Shown here: piece by piece, positions 56,094-64,000 of the stretch
Layout: every line of letters starts with the position of its first letter
Position numbering within the stretch: the first letter of the stretch is position 1
Assembly: GCF_003201955.1 (NCBI RefSeq)
Contig: NZ_QJJM01000004.1
Location: 124,001-188,000 of the forward strand
Source: Blastomonas natatoria
GTDB lineage: Bacteria > Pseudomonadota > Alphaproteobacteria > Sphingomonadales > Sphingomonadaceae
Length of the DNA: 64,000 nt
Direction of reading: 5' to 3'
Translations under genes and position numbers: made by a program
The notes under the pieces: model-generated
What the model saw: the letters and a program-made list of their open reading frames with translations, nothing else
The model's database searches: none
What the model was told of the DNA's origin: nothing

Positions 56094-56133
56094 TTGACAA
56101 GCCTTTGTCGTGCCGTGCATGGTAGCGGTATCA
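56094..56133. promoter_or_regulatory. Divergent promoter with second LacI-type operator
   Basis: TTGACA at 56094-56099 and the palindrome TGGTAGCGGTATCA at 56120-56133, one base different from the xylX operator. It sits 50 bases before the GH3 ATG and about 77 bases before the GH67 ATG, so it can control both. Confidence 0.75.
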
Positions 56134-56183
56134 CAACGGCAACATCAACAAGAATGTTGCACCTTTCGGGACGGGAGAGATGG

Positions 56184-58577
56184 ATGAAGCGGACGACGAG
56201 CCAGGGAGCCGGTGCAACCCGTCGCGACCTGTTCCTGTGGGGCGGCTCGGTATCGCTGCTGGCGATGATGCCGGTTGCCGCAAGAGCCGCCACCCCCATC
56301 TATCGCGATCCCAAGGCCCCGATCGACCTGCGAGTCGACGATCTGCTCTCGCGCATGACGCTGGACGAGAAGGTCGCGCAGCTGATCACGCTCTCGCGGA
56401 CCAAGCGCGATGTGATGGACACGGATCTGGCCTTCGATCCGGCCAGGGCATCCGCCGCCTATCCGCACGGCATTGGCCAGATCGCCCGTCCCTCGGACAA
56501 GGGCGGCGCAGCTACCGCCAACAACAACCCGGCGGAAGATACCGGACGCTGGCGCGCGCCCGCCAACACCATCGCGTTCATCAACGCCGCGCAGAGCTGG
56601 GCGCGATCGACCCGGCTGGGCATTCCCATCCTGTTCCACGAGGAATGCCTGCACGGGTACATGGCGCCTGGCGCGACCAGCTTTCCGCAGGCGATCGCGC
56701 TCGCCGGCACGTTCGACCGCGATCTGATGCAGCAGGTCAGCGCCGTTATCGCCTGCGAGATGCGCGCGCATGGCGGGATACTCGCGCTGTCGCCCGTGGT
56801 CGATATCGCGCGCGATCCGCGCTGGGGGCGGATCGAGGAGACCTTCGGCGAAGATCCCTATCTTTGCGGGGAAATGGGCATTGCCGCCGTGCTGGGGCTG
56901 CAGGGTCGCAGCAAGGTCCTGGCGCCCGGCAAGGTCTTTGCAACGCTCAAGCACATGACCGGGCATGGCCAGCCCGAGAGCGGCGAGAATGTCGCCCCTG
57001 CCCCGCTCGCCGAACGCGAGCTGCGCGAGCGCTTCTTCCCACCCTTCCGCAAGATCGTGCAGCAGACCGGCGTTGCGGCGGTGATGCCGTCCTACAACGA
57101 GATCGACGGCGTGCCGAGCCATGCCAACCGCTGGCTGCTGGGCGATATCCTGCGTGGCGAATGGGGTTTCGATGGCGTGATCGTCAGCGATTATGCCGCG
57201 ATCGGCGAGCTGGCGACGCTGCACCATGTTGCGTCCGATATGGCCGCAGCAGCACGGCTGGCGCTGATGGCAGGTGTCGACAGCGACCTGCCCGATGGTG
57301 AGGCGTTCCGATCGCTGGCGGATCAGGTGCGCGGCGGCAAGGTTCCGGCATCGCTGGTCGATCTGGCCTGTCGCCGGATGCTCACACTCAAGTTCCGCGC
57401 CGGACTGTTCGAAGCCGCACCGGTCGATGCCCGCGCCGCAGCCAGGCTCACCGCCAATGCCGAAGCGCTGGCGCTGGCGCGCCGATCCGCCGAAAAGGCG
57501 ATTACCCTGCTCACCAATGACGGCACGTTGCCGCTGAGGCCTGGCGCACACAAGCGCGTCGCGGTCATCGGACCCAATGCTGCCATTGCGCGCTTGGGCG
57601 GCTATTCCTCGCTGCCGACCGATCCGGTGTCGCTGCTCGAGGGCGTCAGGGCACGCCTCAAGGATCAAGCCGAGGTCCTGTTCGCCCAGGGCGTGTTCAT
57701 CACCCAGAGCGAGGACCGCTCGGCGAACGAGATCCTGCTGGCCGACCCGGTGAAGAACCGCCAGCTGATCGCCGAGGCGGCCGCACTCGCCAGCACCTGC
57801 GACGTCATTCTGCTGGCCATCGGCGATACCGAACAGACCAGCCGCGAAGGCTTTGCCAGAAACCATCTGGGCGACCGCACCAGCCTGGACCTGGTAGGCG
57901 AACAGAACGAGCTGTTCCAGGCGATGAAGGCGACCGGCAAACCCGTCGTGGTGGTGGCGATCAATGGTCGCCCGCCCTCCTGGCCGACCGTGGCCGAACA
58001 GGCCAATGCACTGCTGGAATGCTGGTACATGGGCCAGCAGGGCGGGCACGCCATGGCGGCGGCGCTGTTCGGCGATGTCAATCCCGGCGGCAAGCTGCCG
58101 GTCACCGTAGCCCGGCATGTCGGCCAGCTGCCGGTATTCTATGATGCCAAGCCCTCGGCGCGGCGCGGCTATCTGTTCGACACGACCGACCCGCTTTTTC
58201 CCTTCGGCCATGGTCTCAGCTATACGCGGTTCAAGATGAGCGAGCCGCGCCTGTCCGCCGCGCGTATCGGTCCGGGTGCGGGTGTCACCGTTTCGGTCGA
58301 TATCGCCAATGTCGGCGACCGCGAAGGCGACGAGGTCGTCCAGCTCTACATCCGCGATCAGGTCGCCTCGGTGACCCAACCGCTCAAGGTGCTGAAGGGC
58401 TTCCGGCGCGTGACGCTGAAGCCCGGCGAGCGGCGCACCGTCGAGATTGCGCTCGAAGCCGATGCCTTCGCGATCTGGAACGACGAGATGCGCGAGGTCG
58501 TCGAACCCGGACTGTTCGACATCATGACCGGACCGGACAGCCGCAACCTCAAAACCGTCACTCTCGAAATCGCCTGA
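56184..58577 (+). CDS. GH3 beta-xylosidase, Tat-exported
   Basis: 797 residues from [20 protein letters not shown]. The twin-arginine motif and hydrophobic stretch ([14 protein letters not shown]) indicate Tat export of a folded enzyme. GH3 barrel (about 40-350) with [33 protein letters not shown] and the nucleophile Asp in [15 protein letters not shown], then the alpha/beta domain with acid residues and a C-terminal fibronectin-III domain ([20 protein letters not shown]). It would release xylose from xylo-oligosaccharides. GH3 enzymes vary in sugar, and xylosidase is inferred from context. Confidence 0.92.
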   Translation: MKRTTSQGAGATRRDLFLWGGSVSLLAMMPVAARAATPIYRDPKAPIDLRVDDLLSRMTLDEKVAQLITLSRTKRDVMDTDLAFDPARASAAYPHGIGQIARPSDKGGAATANNNPAEDTGRWRAPANTIAFINAAQSWARSTRLGIPILFHEECLHGYMAPGATSFPQAIALAGTFDRDLMQQVSAVIACEMRAHGGILALSPVVDIARDPRWGRIEETFGEDPYLCGEMGIAAVLGLQGRSKVLAPGKVFATLKHMTGHGQPESGENVAPAPLAERELRERFFPPFRKIVQQTGVAAVMPSYNEIDGVPSHANRWLLGDILRGEWGFDGVIVSDYAAIGELATLHHVASDMAAAARLALMAGVDSDLPDGEAFRSLADQVRGGKVPASLVDLACRRMLTLKFRAGLFEAAPVDARAAARLTANAEALALARRSAEKAITLLTNDGTLPLRPGAHKRVAVIGPNAAIARLGGYSSLPTDPVSLLEGVRARLKDQAEVLFAQGVFITQSEDRSANEILLADPVKNRQLIAEAAALASTCDVILLAIGDTEQTSREGFARNHLGDRTSLDLVGEQNELFQAMKATGKPVVVVAINGRPPSWPTVAEQANALLECWYMGQQGGHAMAAALFGDVNPGGKLPVTVARHVGQLPVFYDAKPSARRGYLFDTTDPLFPFGHGLSYTRFKMSEPRLSAARIGPGAGVTVSVDIANVGDREGDEVVQLYIRDQVASVTQPLKVLKGFRRVTLKPGERRTVEIALEADAFAIWNDEMREVVEPGLFDIMTGPDSRNLKTVTLEIA

Positions 58578-58585
58578 GGATCATC

Positions 58586-59797
58586 ATGCCAAAAATTGCC
58601 GATGCCCGTGTCATCATCACCTGCCCGGGCCGAAACTTCGTCACGCTCAAGATCATCTGCGACGATGGCACGACCGGGGTCGGCGATGCGACGCTCAACG
58701 GTCGCGAGCTTTCGGTGGCCAGCTATCTGACCGACCATGTCATCCCCTGCCTCATCGGCCGCGACGCGCACCGGATCGAGGATATCTGGCAATATCTCTA
58801 CAAGGGCGCCTATTGGCGGCGGGGCCCCGTCACCATGAGCGCGATTGCCGCGGTGGACACCGCCTTGTGGGACATCAAGGGCAAGATCGCCGGGCTGCCG
58901 GTCTATCAGCTGCTCGGCGGTGCGAGCCGCGAAAACGTGATGGTCTATGGCCATGCCAATGGCACGACGATCGAAGATACGATCGCGGTCGCGCTCGATT
59001 ACCAGCGCCAGGGCTACAAGGCGATCCGCCTGCAATGCGGCGTGCCGGGCATGGCATCGACCTATGGCGTCAGCAAGGACCGCTATTTCTACGAACCCGC
59101 CGATGCCGATCTGCCGACCGAGAATGTCTGGAACACCAGCAAGTATCTGCGGATCGTGCCCGAGCTGTTCAAGGCCGCGCGCGAGGCTCTGGGCTGGGAC
59201 GTGCATCTGCTGCACGACATCCATCATCGGCTGACCCCGATCGAGGCAGGGCGGCTGGGCAAGGACCTGGAGCCCTATCGCCCGTTCTGGATCGAGGACG
59301 CCACCCCGGCGGAAAACCAGGAAGCGTTCAGGCTGATCCGGCAGCACACGACCACGCCGCTCGCTGTCGGGGAAATCTTCAATTCGATCCACGACTGCCG
59401 CGAACTGATCCAGAACCAGCTGATCGACTATATCCGCACCACCGTGGTGCATGCCGGCGGAATCACCCATTTGCGGCGGATCGCCTCGCTGGCCGATCTC
59501 TACCAGATCCGCACCGGCTGCCATGGCGCGACCGATCTGTCCCCCGTTTGCATGGCGGCGGCGCTGCATTTCGACCTTTCGGTGCCCAATTTCGGCGTGC
59601 AGGAATACATGCGCCATACCGACGAGACCGATGCGGTCTTCCCGCATGCCTGTACGTTTGAGGATGGCGCGATGCATCCGGGCGATGGCCCCGGCCTCGG
59701 GGTCGATATCGATGAGGAGCTTGCCGCCGGCTATGAATACAAGCGTGCCTTCCTGCCGGTGAACCGGCTGGAAGACGGCACGATGTACAACTGGTAA
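58586..59797 (+). CDS. manD: D-mannonate dehydratase, enolase superfamily
   Basis: 403 residues. Metal ligands Asp211 (LLHDIHHRL), Glu237 (WIEDATPAE) and Glu263 (GEIFNS), with Tyr160 and His213, are each shifted by one from the published Novosphingobium ManD residues (210, 236, 262, 159, 212). It dehydrates D-mannonate to 2-keto-3-deoxygluconate, the step after glucuronate isomerisation and reduction, so it consumes the glucuronate released by GH67. It follows the GH3 stop by 8 nt. Confidence 0.95.
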   Translation: MPKIADARVIITCPGRNFVTLKIICDDGTTGVGDATLNGRELSVASYLTDHVIPCLIGRDAHRIEDIWQYLYKGAYWRRGPVTMSAIAAVDTALWDIKGKIAGLPVYQLLGGASRENVMVYGHANGTTIEDTIAVALDYQRQGYKAIRLQCGVPGMASTYGVSKDRYFYEPADADLPTENVWNTSKYLRIVPELFKAAREALGWDVHLLHDIHHRLTPIEAGRLGKDLEPYRPFWIEDATPAENQEAFRLIRQHTTTPLAVGEIFNSIHDCRELIQNQLIDYIRTTVVHAGGITHLRRIASLADLYQIRTGCHGATDLSPVCMAAALHFDLSVPNFGVQEYMRHTDETDAVFPHACTFEDGAMHPGDGPGLGVDIDEELAAGYEYKRAFLPVNRLEDGTMYNW

Positions 59798-59805
59798 CCG
59801 GTCCC

Positions 59806-61101
59806 TTGGCCACCGCCCCGCAAAGCGCTGCCCCCAGGCCGCATGGACGCATCCGCTGGGTCATCTGCGCGCTGCTGTTTGCGGCCGTGGTCCTGTCCTA
59901 TGTCGACCGCCTGGTGCTGGGCGTGCTCAAGCCGCAGCTCGAAACGCTCTATGGCTGGACCAATTCCGGCTATGGCGACATCAGCGGCTATTTTCAGGTC
60001 TGCTATGGCATCGGATTTCTTGCCTTTGGCTGGCTGATCGACCGGATCGGGCCGCGCGCGGGCTATCTGCTCGCCATGGGCACCTGGACGCTGGGCCATT
60101 TCGCGCAGGTGCTGGTCACATCGACCACCGGTTTCGTGATCGCACGCATCCCGCTGGCGCTGGGCGAGGCGGGCACCTTCCCGTCCGCACTCGCCGCCGC
60201 CTCGCAATGGTTCCCCAAGAAGGAGCGCGCGCTGGCGATCGGCATCTTCAACGCCGGCGCCAATGTCGGCGCGATCGTGACCCCGCTGCTCGTATCCTTC
60301 ATCGTCGTCGGGCTGGCGTTCGACTGGCGATGGGCGTTCATCGTCACCGGCCTGTTCAACCTGGTCTGGCTGTTCGCCTGGTGGCGCTTCTACCGCAACC
60401 CCGCCCAGCACCCGAAGGTCACGGCGGAAGAGCGCGCCTGGATCGAGGCGGAACCGGCAGACGATGTCGGGCGCACCGGGTTTCTCAACGTGCTGCGCCA
60501 TCGCGAGGCCTGGGCCTATATGGCGGGCCGCTTCCTGATCGATCCGGTCTGGTGGACCTTCCTGTTCTGGCTGCCCGATTTCTTCAACAAGCAATATGGC
60601 TATGATCTCAAGAATTTCGGCCCGCCACTGGTCGCCATCTACATTCTTGCCGATGTCGGGGCCATTCTGGGCGGATGGTACAGCTCGCACCTGCTCAAAA
60701 AGGGCATGGCAACCGGACGTGCGCGCAAGCAGGCGATGTTCGTCTGCGCGCTGTTCGCGGTGCCGGTGATGTTCGCGATCGAGGCGGACAATATCTGGAT
60801 TGCCGTGCTCTGCATCGGCCTGGCCTGCGCGGCGCATCAGGGCTTTTCGACCAATCTGTTCGCGCTGCCGGGCGACCAGTTTCCGCGCTTTGCCCAGGGC
60901 ACCCTGATCGGCCTGGGCGGCTTTGCCGGGGCCTGTGGCGGCTTCATTGCGTCCAAGTCGCTGGGCCTGCTGCTCGACCGGATCGGCAGCTATGAGCCGT
61001 TCTTCATCGCGTGCGGAATGGCCTATCTCGTGGCTTTGGGCGTCTTTCATCTGCTCAACCCGCATTATGCCGCAGTGAAGGTCGCCAGTCGCCCGGCATG
61101 A
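59806..61101 (+). CDS. MFS hexuronate transporter, ExuT-like (ACS family)
   Basis: 431 residues from a TTG start 8 nt after the manD stop. Twelve helices with ACS-family signatures: VVLSYVDRLVLGVLKPQLE, YQ-type FQVCYGIGFLAFGWLIDRIGPRAGY, ARIPLALGEAGTFPSALAAASQWFPKKERALAIGIFNAGANVGAIVTPLL. ACS members beside manD carry glucuronate or galacturonate. Physiological fit: brings periplasmic glucuronate to the cytoplasm. Confidence 0.9.
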   Translation: MATAPQSAAPRPHGRIRWVICALLFAAVVLSYVDRLVLGVLKPQLETLYGWTNSGYGDISGYFQVCYGIGFLAFGWLIDRIGPRAGYLLAMGTWTLGHFAQVLVTSTTGFVIARIPLALGEAGTFPSALAAASQWFPKKERALAIGIFNAGANVGAIVTPLLVSFIVVGLAFDWRWAFIVTGLFNLVWLFAWWRFYRNPAQHPKVTAEERAWIEAEPADDVGRTGFLNVLRHREAWAYMAGRFLIDPVWWTFLFWLPDFFNKQYGYDLKNFGPPLVAIYILADVGAILGGWYSSHLLKKGMATGRARKQAMFVCALFAVPVMFAIEADNIWIAVLCIGLACAAHQGFSTNLFALPGDQFPRFAQGTLIGLGGFAGACGGFIASKSLGLLLDRIGSYEPFFIACGMAYLVALGVFHLLNPHYAAVKVASRPA

Positions 61102-61183
61102 TCTTGTATTGCGAACCGGCGAGCTGGCTTGCCTTGTACCGGGCAAGGCAGGCCATGGCAGGACCGCACAGAAAGGAAGATGA

Positions 61184-62443
61184 ATGATGCTGCGATCGAC
61201 CGTGTCCCTTCTCGCGCTGGTCCTCGCCGCACCCGCGCTGGGCGCCCTGCCCGAAGGGCCAGGCCCCGCAGGTGCCAAGACAGCGGCCGAGGCGGAACAA
61301 TGCCCCTGGCAGGCCGCCTGGGCCTCGTCGCAGATGCTGCCCGATGCGGCCAATGCCTTGCCGGACGGCGCGCTCGAGGATGCTACCTTGCGGCAGATCA
61401 TTCGCCCCAGCATTGCGGGCACGCATGTCAGGGTCCGGCTGTCCAATGCCTTCGGAACAACGCCGCTGCAAATCGGCAACGCGACGTTGGCGCGCTCGGC
61501 GAACAATGCCAGCGCCGATATCGATGCCGCCACGATGGAGCCGCTGCGCTTCGGCGGCTTTGCCGGGACGGTGATTCCTCCGGGTGGCGAATGGCTGAGC
61601 GACCCGATCCGCTGGCAGGGCAGCGCGTTCGAGGATCTGGCAATCAGCGTGCATGTGCTGCAGCACCCCGAGCGCCAGACATCGCATCCCGGATCGCGCG
61701 CGACCTCCTATGTCGCGCGCGGCGATGCGACAAAAGCGTCAGGCCTTGCTGGCGCGATGGCGGTGGATCACTGGTATCTGCTGTCCGGCCTCGAAGTGCG
61801 CAGTTGTGCGGCGAGCCAGGGCATTGCGGTGCTGGGCGATTCGATCACCGACGGCCGCGGATCGACCACCAACGGCAACGACCGCTGGACCGATTTTCTG
61901 GCCCGGCGTCTTAAGGGCCGCGCGGCCGTGCTGAACCAGGGCATTGGCGGCAACCGGGTGCTGCTCGACGGGCTGGGACCGAACGCGGTAGCGCGTCTGG
62001 ATCGCGACGTTCTGGCACAGCCCGGCGTTCGTCATCTGATCGTGCTGGAAGGGATCAACGATATCGGCAATCTCGCGCGTGGCCGGACGGCCAGCGCCGA
62101 GGAGCATGCAGCCCTGGTGGCGCAGGTGACCGCAGCCTATGGCCAGATCATCGAGCGCGCGCATGCACGCGACATAAAGGTTCACGGCGCGACCCTGCTG
62201 CCGTTCATGGGCAATGACTTCTACAATTCCGGCGCGGCGAGCGAAGCCGATCGCCAAGCGATCAACCACTGGATCCGCACATCCGGCGCGTTTGACAGCG
62301 TCATCGACCTCGATGCCGTGATGCGCGATCCCGCACGGCCGGACTATCTCAATCCCGCCTATGACATCGGCGATGGGCTGCATCCCAATCCCGCTGGCTT
62401 CCGGGCTATGGCAGAGGCGGTCTCGCTCTCGCTGTTCGAATAG
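61184..62443 (+). CDS. Exported SGNH/GDSL hydrolase, probable carbohydrate esterase
   Basis: 419 residues with a signal peptide (MMLRSTVSLLALVLAAPALGA) and GGAAGATGA upstream. An N-terminal beta domain (about 45-190) precedes the SGNH core: Ser in AVLGDSITDGRGST, Gly in GIGGNRVLLDG, Asn in LEGINDIGN, and Asp-His in GDGLHPNPAGF. In this locus it probably removes acetyl or other esters from xylan fragments, but the acyl group is inferred. Confidence 0.88.
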   Translation: MMLRSTVSLLALVLAAPALGALPEGPGPAGAKTAAEAEQCPWQAAWASSQMLPDAANALPDGALEDATLRQIIRPSIAGTHVRVRLSNAFGTTPLQIGNATLARSANNASADIDAATMEPLRFGGFAGTVIPPGGEWLSDPIRWQGSAFEDLAISVHVLQHPERQTSHPGSRATSYVARGDATKASGLAGAMAVDHWYLLSGLEVRSCAASQGIAVLGDSITDGRGSTTNGNDRWTDFLARRLKGRAAVLNQGIGGNRVLLDGLGPNAVARLDRDVLAQPGVRHLIVLEGINDIGNLARGRTASAEEHAALVAQVTAAYGQIIERAHARDIKVHGATLLPFMGNDFYNSGAASEADRQAINHWIRTSGAFDSVIDLDAVMRDPARPDYLNPAYDIGDGLHPNPAGFRAMAEAVSLSLFE

Positions 62444-62568
62444 AGCCTTCCCCCTGTCCGGTGCGCTCAACGCCCGCTAGGGTGGCCGTTCGCGCGCGCC
62501 TTGCCTGCCTCTGCCGAATGTGGCGCCGGGCGCTCCCCCAAAGCGCGATCGGTGCCTGACATTGCGAC

Positions 62569-62601
62569 AAAAAAAGGACCGGTCGATCGCTCGACCGGTC
62601 C
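62569..62601 (-). terminator. Intrinsic terminator of the TonB-dependent receptor gene
   Basis: An 11-bp perfect stem GGACCGGTCGA (62576-62586) / TCGACCGGTCC (62591-62601) with a 4-base loop is followed on the minus strand by seven T. It lies 35 bases after the receptor stop. Confidence 0.92.
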
Positions 62602-62635
62602 CAACTGGGGAGAAAACCCCTGCCCGTCGGCGCGA

Positions 62636-64000
62636 TCAGAACCGACCGCGCAAACCGACAAGGATGGTGCGACCCGGATTGTATTCGTTGAACGTGGCAT
62701 TGGGGAACTGGAAGAAGCTGCTCTGGGCTTCCTTGGTGATGTTGATGGCATTGATCACGACCGTCGGCAGATAGTCGTTCCCGAACACCTGGGCGAGATC
62801 GATATTGGCCGAGAAGTCCAGCTGGCTGTAGCTGCGTCCGAAGATCGCCGCCTGCGGAATGCCGTTCTGGTTGGGGTTCGAGTTCTGCGAGCCTTCATTA
62901 TACACATAGGTCAGGCGTGCCGAGATTCCGTTCTTGTCGTAATACCCGGTGGCCGTGTAGGTCGTCGGCGCAACACCGATCGCCACTGCCGGCGCCCCCG
63001 TGCCCTCGCCCTTCTGATCGATCAGGGTGAGATTGCCCTGGAAGCCGAAGCCGCTGACGCCGATATATTTGGTGATGAAGTCGAGCGGCTGGGTAATCTG
63101 GAATTCCAGACCGTTGACCTTCAGCTTTCCATCGGCATTGACCTGCTGCTGCACCACGACACCGACATCGCGCAGCGCCTGGCCCGGCTGCGCGCGGGCT
63201 GCCAGCGCCTCGCGCTGCGCCTGGGTCAGCGAGTCCACGTTGATGCCGAACTGTTCGAAGAACGAGAAGGGCACGTTGGTGAGGCCGTTGACCGTGAAGC
63301 CGGTGATCGACTTGCGGAAGGCCGCAACAGCGATCACGCCCTCTCCGCCGGTATAGAGTTCGAAGCCCAGATCGATATTGTCCGAGATGAACGGATCGAG
63401 CGCATTGTTGCCGACCGTCCCGATGTCCGCCGAGGGCTGCACGAAGCTTGCGCCGGGCAGCAGGGCATTGGGATCCGGACGGGTCATGGTTCGCGACAGC
63501 GAGGCGCGAACAACAGCCGTCTGCCCGATATCGAATGCCGCGCTGAGCGAGGGCAGGAAGTTGGAATAGCGGGTGTTCGAGGTCGGGAACACGATGGTGT
63601 TGGGGAAACGTCCGCCATCGGCCACCGGCGGAGCACCGGCAGGGTTGTTGCGCGGATCGGGGATGCTGACGCGGCCGCCGACGATCTGTTCGGTCCGGAC
63701 GTAGCGCACCCCGCCGTTGAGACGCAGGGTGTTGTCGCCCAGTTCGAAGATGCCATTGCCTTCGACAAACGCACCCGTCACCTTCTCGCGGATCAGGCCG
63801 CCATTGGCGCCGCTGCTGCCCGATCCGGTTTCGGTCGCGCCAGCCAGCAAGGCATCGTAGTTGGTGTCACGACGGACCCGATCCCAATCGACAGTGATGT
63901 AACCGTTGTTGCCGGGCCGCAGATAGCTCGGCACCGCAGCGGTGGGGATGAGCGAGCCGGCATAGGTGATCGGCGGAGCGCCGGCTGTGAAATTGGTGCC
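62636..64000 (-). CDS. TonB-dependent receptor, C-terminal part (cut by window end)
   Basis: At least 454 residues of an outer-membrane barrel. The frame remains open to the last base, so the plug and signal lie outside the window. Features: ELGDNTLRLNGGVRYVRTEQ, SNFLPSLSAAFDIGQTAVVRASLSRTMTRPDPNALLPGA, NLDLGFEL-type strands and the final ILVGLRGRF with terminal Phe. The layout is that of sphingomonad and Caulobacter receptors for oligosaccharides. Position next to the xylan genes suggests import of glucuronoxylo-oligosaccharides. Confidence 0.92.
   Translation of the reverse strand, partial: GTNFTAGAPPITYAGSLIPTAAVPSYLRPGNNGYITVDWDRVRRDTNYDALLAGATETGSGSSGANGGLIREKVTGAFVEGNGIFELGDNTLRLNGGVRYVRTEQIVGGRVSIPDPRNNPAGAPPVADGGRFPNTIVFPTSNTRYSNFLPSLSAAFDIGQTAVVRASLSRTMTRPDPNALLPGASFVQPSADIGTVGNNALDPFISDNIDLGFELYTGGEGVIAVAAFRKSITGFTVNGLTNVPFSFFEQFGINVDSLTQAQREALAARAQPGQALRDVGVVVQQQVNADGKLKVNGLEFQITQPLDFITKYIGVSGFGFQGNLTLIDQKGEGTGAPAVAIGVAPTTYTATGYYDKNGISARLTYVYNEGSQNSNPNQNGIPQAAIFGRSYSQLDFSANIDLAQVFGNDYLPTVVINAINITKEAQSSFFQFPNATFNEYNPGRTILVGLRGRF

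Noticed and set aside
56145-58379. A 744-codon open frame antisense to the GH3 gene
   Set aside because: The GH3 gene on the plus strand has intact family motifs and a Tat signal; the antisense frame is His/Arg/Gly-rich with no domain and is a product of GC-rich codon bias.
59731-61533. A 600-codon minus-strand frame opposite the ExuT-like gene
   Set aside because: The plus strand encodes a complete MFS transporter; the opposite frame has no recognisable content.

Overview
The window is chromosomal DNA from a GC-rich alphaproteobacterium, most likely a member of the Sphingomonadales. The evidence is the compact rpsM-rpsK-rpoA-rplQ operon without rpsD, the proA-nadD-rsfS-rlmH-envC-ctpA order, TonB-dependent receptors serving as sugar and iron importers, a Caulobacter-type oxidative xylose pathway, an enolase-superfamily mannonate dehydratase whose active-site spacing matches the Novosphingobium enzyme, and dispersed intergenic palindromic repeats. 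The genus cannot be fixed from sequence reading alone. No prophage, insertion sequence or CRISPR array is visible.

Layout. 1-5.3 kb: a minus-strand housekeeping group (guaB, a small unknown, an RsmB-type RNA methyltransferase, a TPR protein) preceded by an M28 peptidase. 5.4-8 kb: a small Cys-rich protein and an S9 prolyl oligopeptidase. 7.8-10.7 kb: the alpha ribosomal operon with a clear terminator. 11-13.4 kb: an AstE/AspA-type hydrolase and a soluble chemoreceptor-like protein. 13.4-14.7 kb: a gene-poor stretch with an AT-rich island, a near-consensus orphan promoter and repeats. 14.7-18.3 kb: small envelope and cell-shape genes, including a bactofilin overlapping an M23 endopeptidase. 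18.5-25.9 kb: proA, a ParD/ParE-type toxin-antitoxin pair, nadD, rsfS, rlmH, envC, ctpA, dsbB and coq7. 26-28.8 kb: a secreted unknown and a YdbS/YdbT pair of PH-domain membrane proteins.

29-41.6 kb is an accessory region. The most novel element is a three-gene operon of overlapping genes on the minus strand: an HlyD/CvaA-type adaptor, a peptidase-containing ABC exporter, and a 93-residue precursor with a textbook double-glycine leader and an unusual Cys-free, aromatic-rich core. It sits beside an iron-uptake group: piuC-like dioxygenase, TonB, a siderophore receptor with Fur-like boxes, then PepSY, DUF2271, DUF4198, ApbE and an FMN-dependent alpha-hydroxy-acid oxidase. 41.7-47.4 kb carries an HTH-membrane-TPR protein, an SDR, alanine dehydrogenase, a cyclophilin and tRNA-Ser(GGA).

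47.7-64 kb is a glucuronoxylan and xylose utilisation locus. XylX-, XylB- and XylC-like enzymes and a sugar/H+ symporter face a LacI regulator. A ThuA-like protein, GH67 alpha-glucuronidase, GH3 beta-xylosidase, ManD, a hexuronate transporter, an SGNH esterase and a TonB-dependent receptor (cut by the window end) follow. Two near-identical 14-bp palindromes precede xylX and lie between the GH67 and GH3 genes, tying both halves to one LacI-type regulator. The xylonate dehydratase and the semialdehyde dehydrogenase needed to complete the Weimberg route are not in the window.
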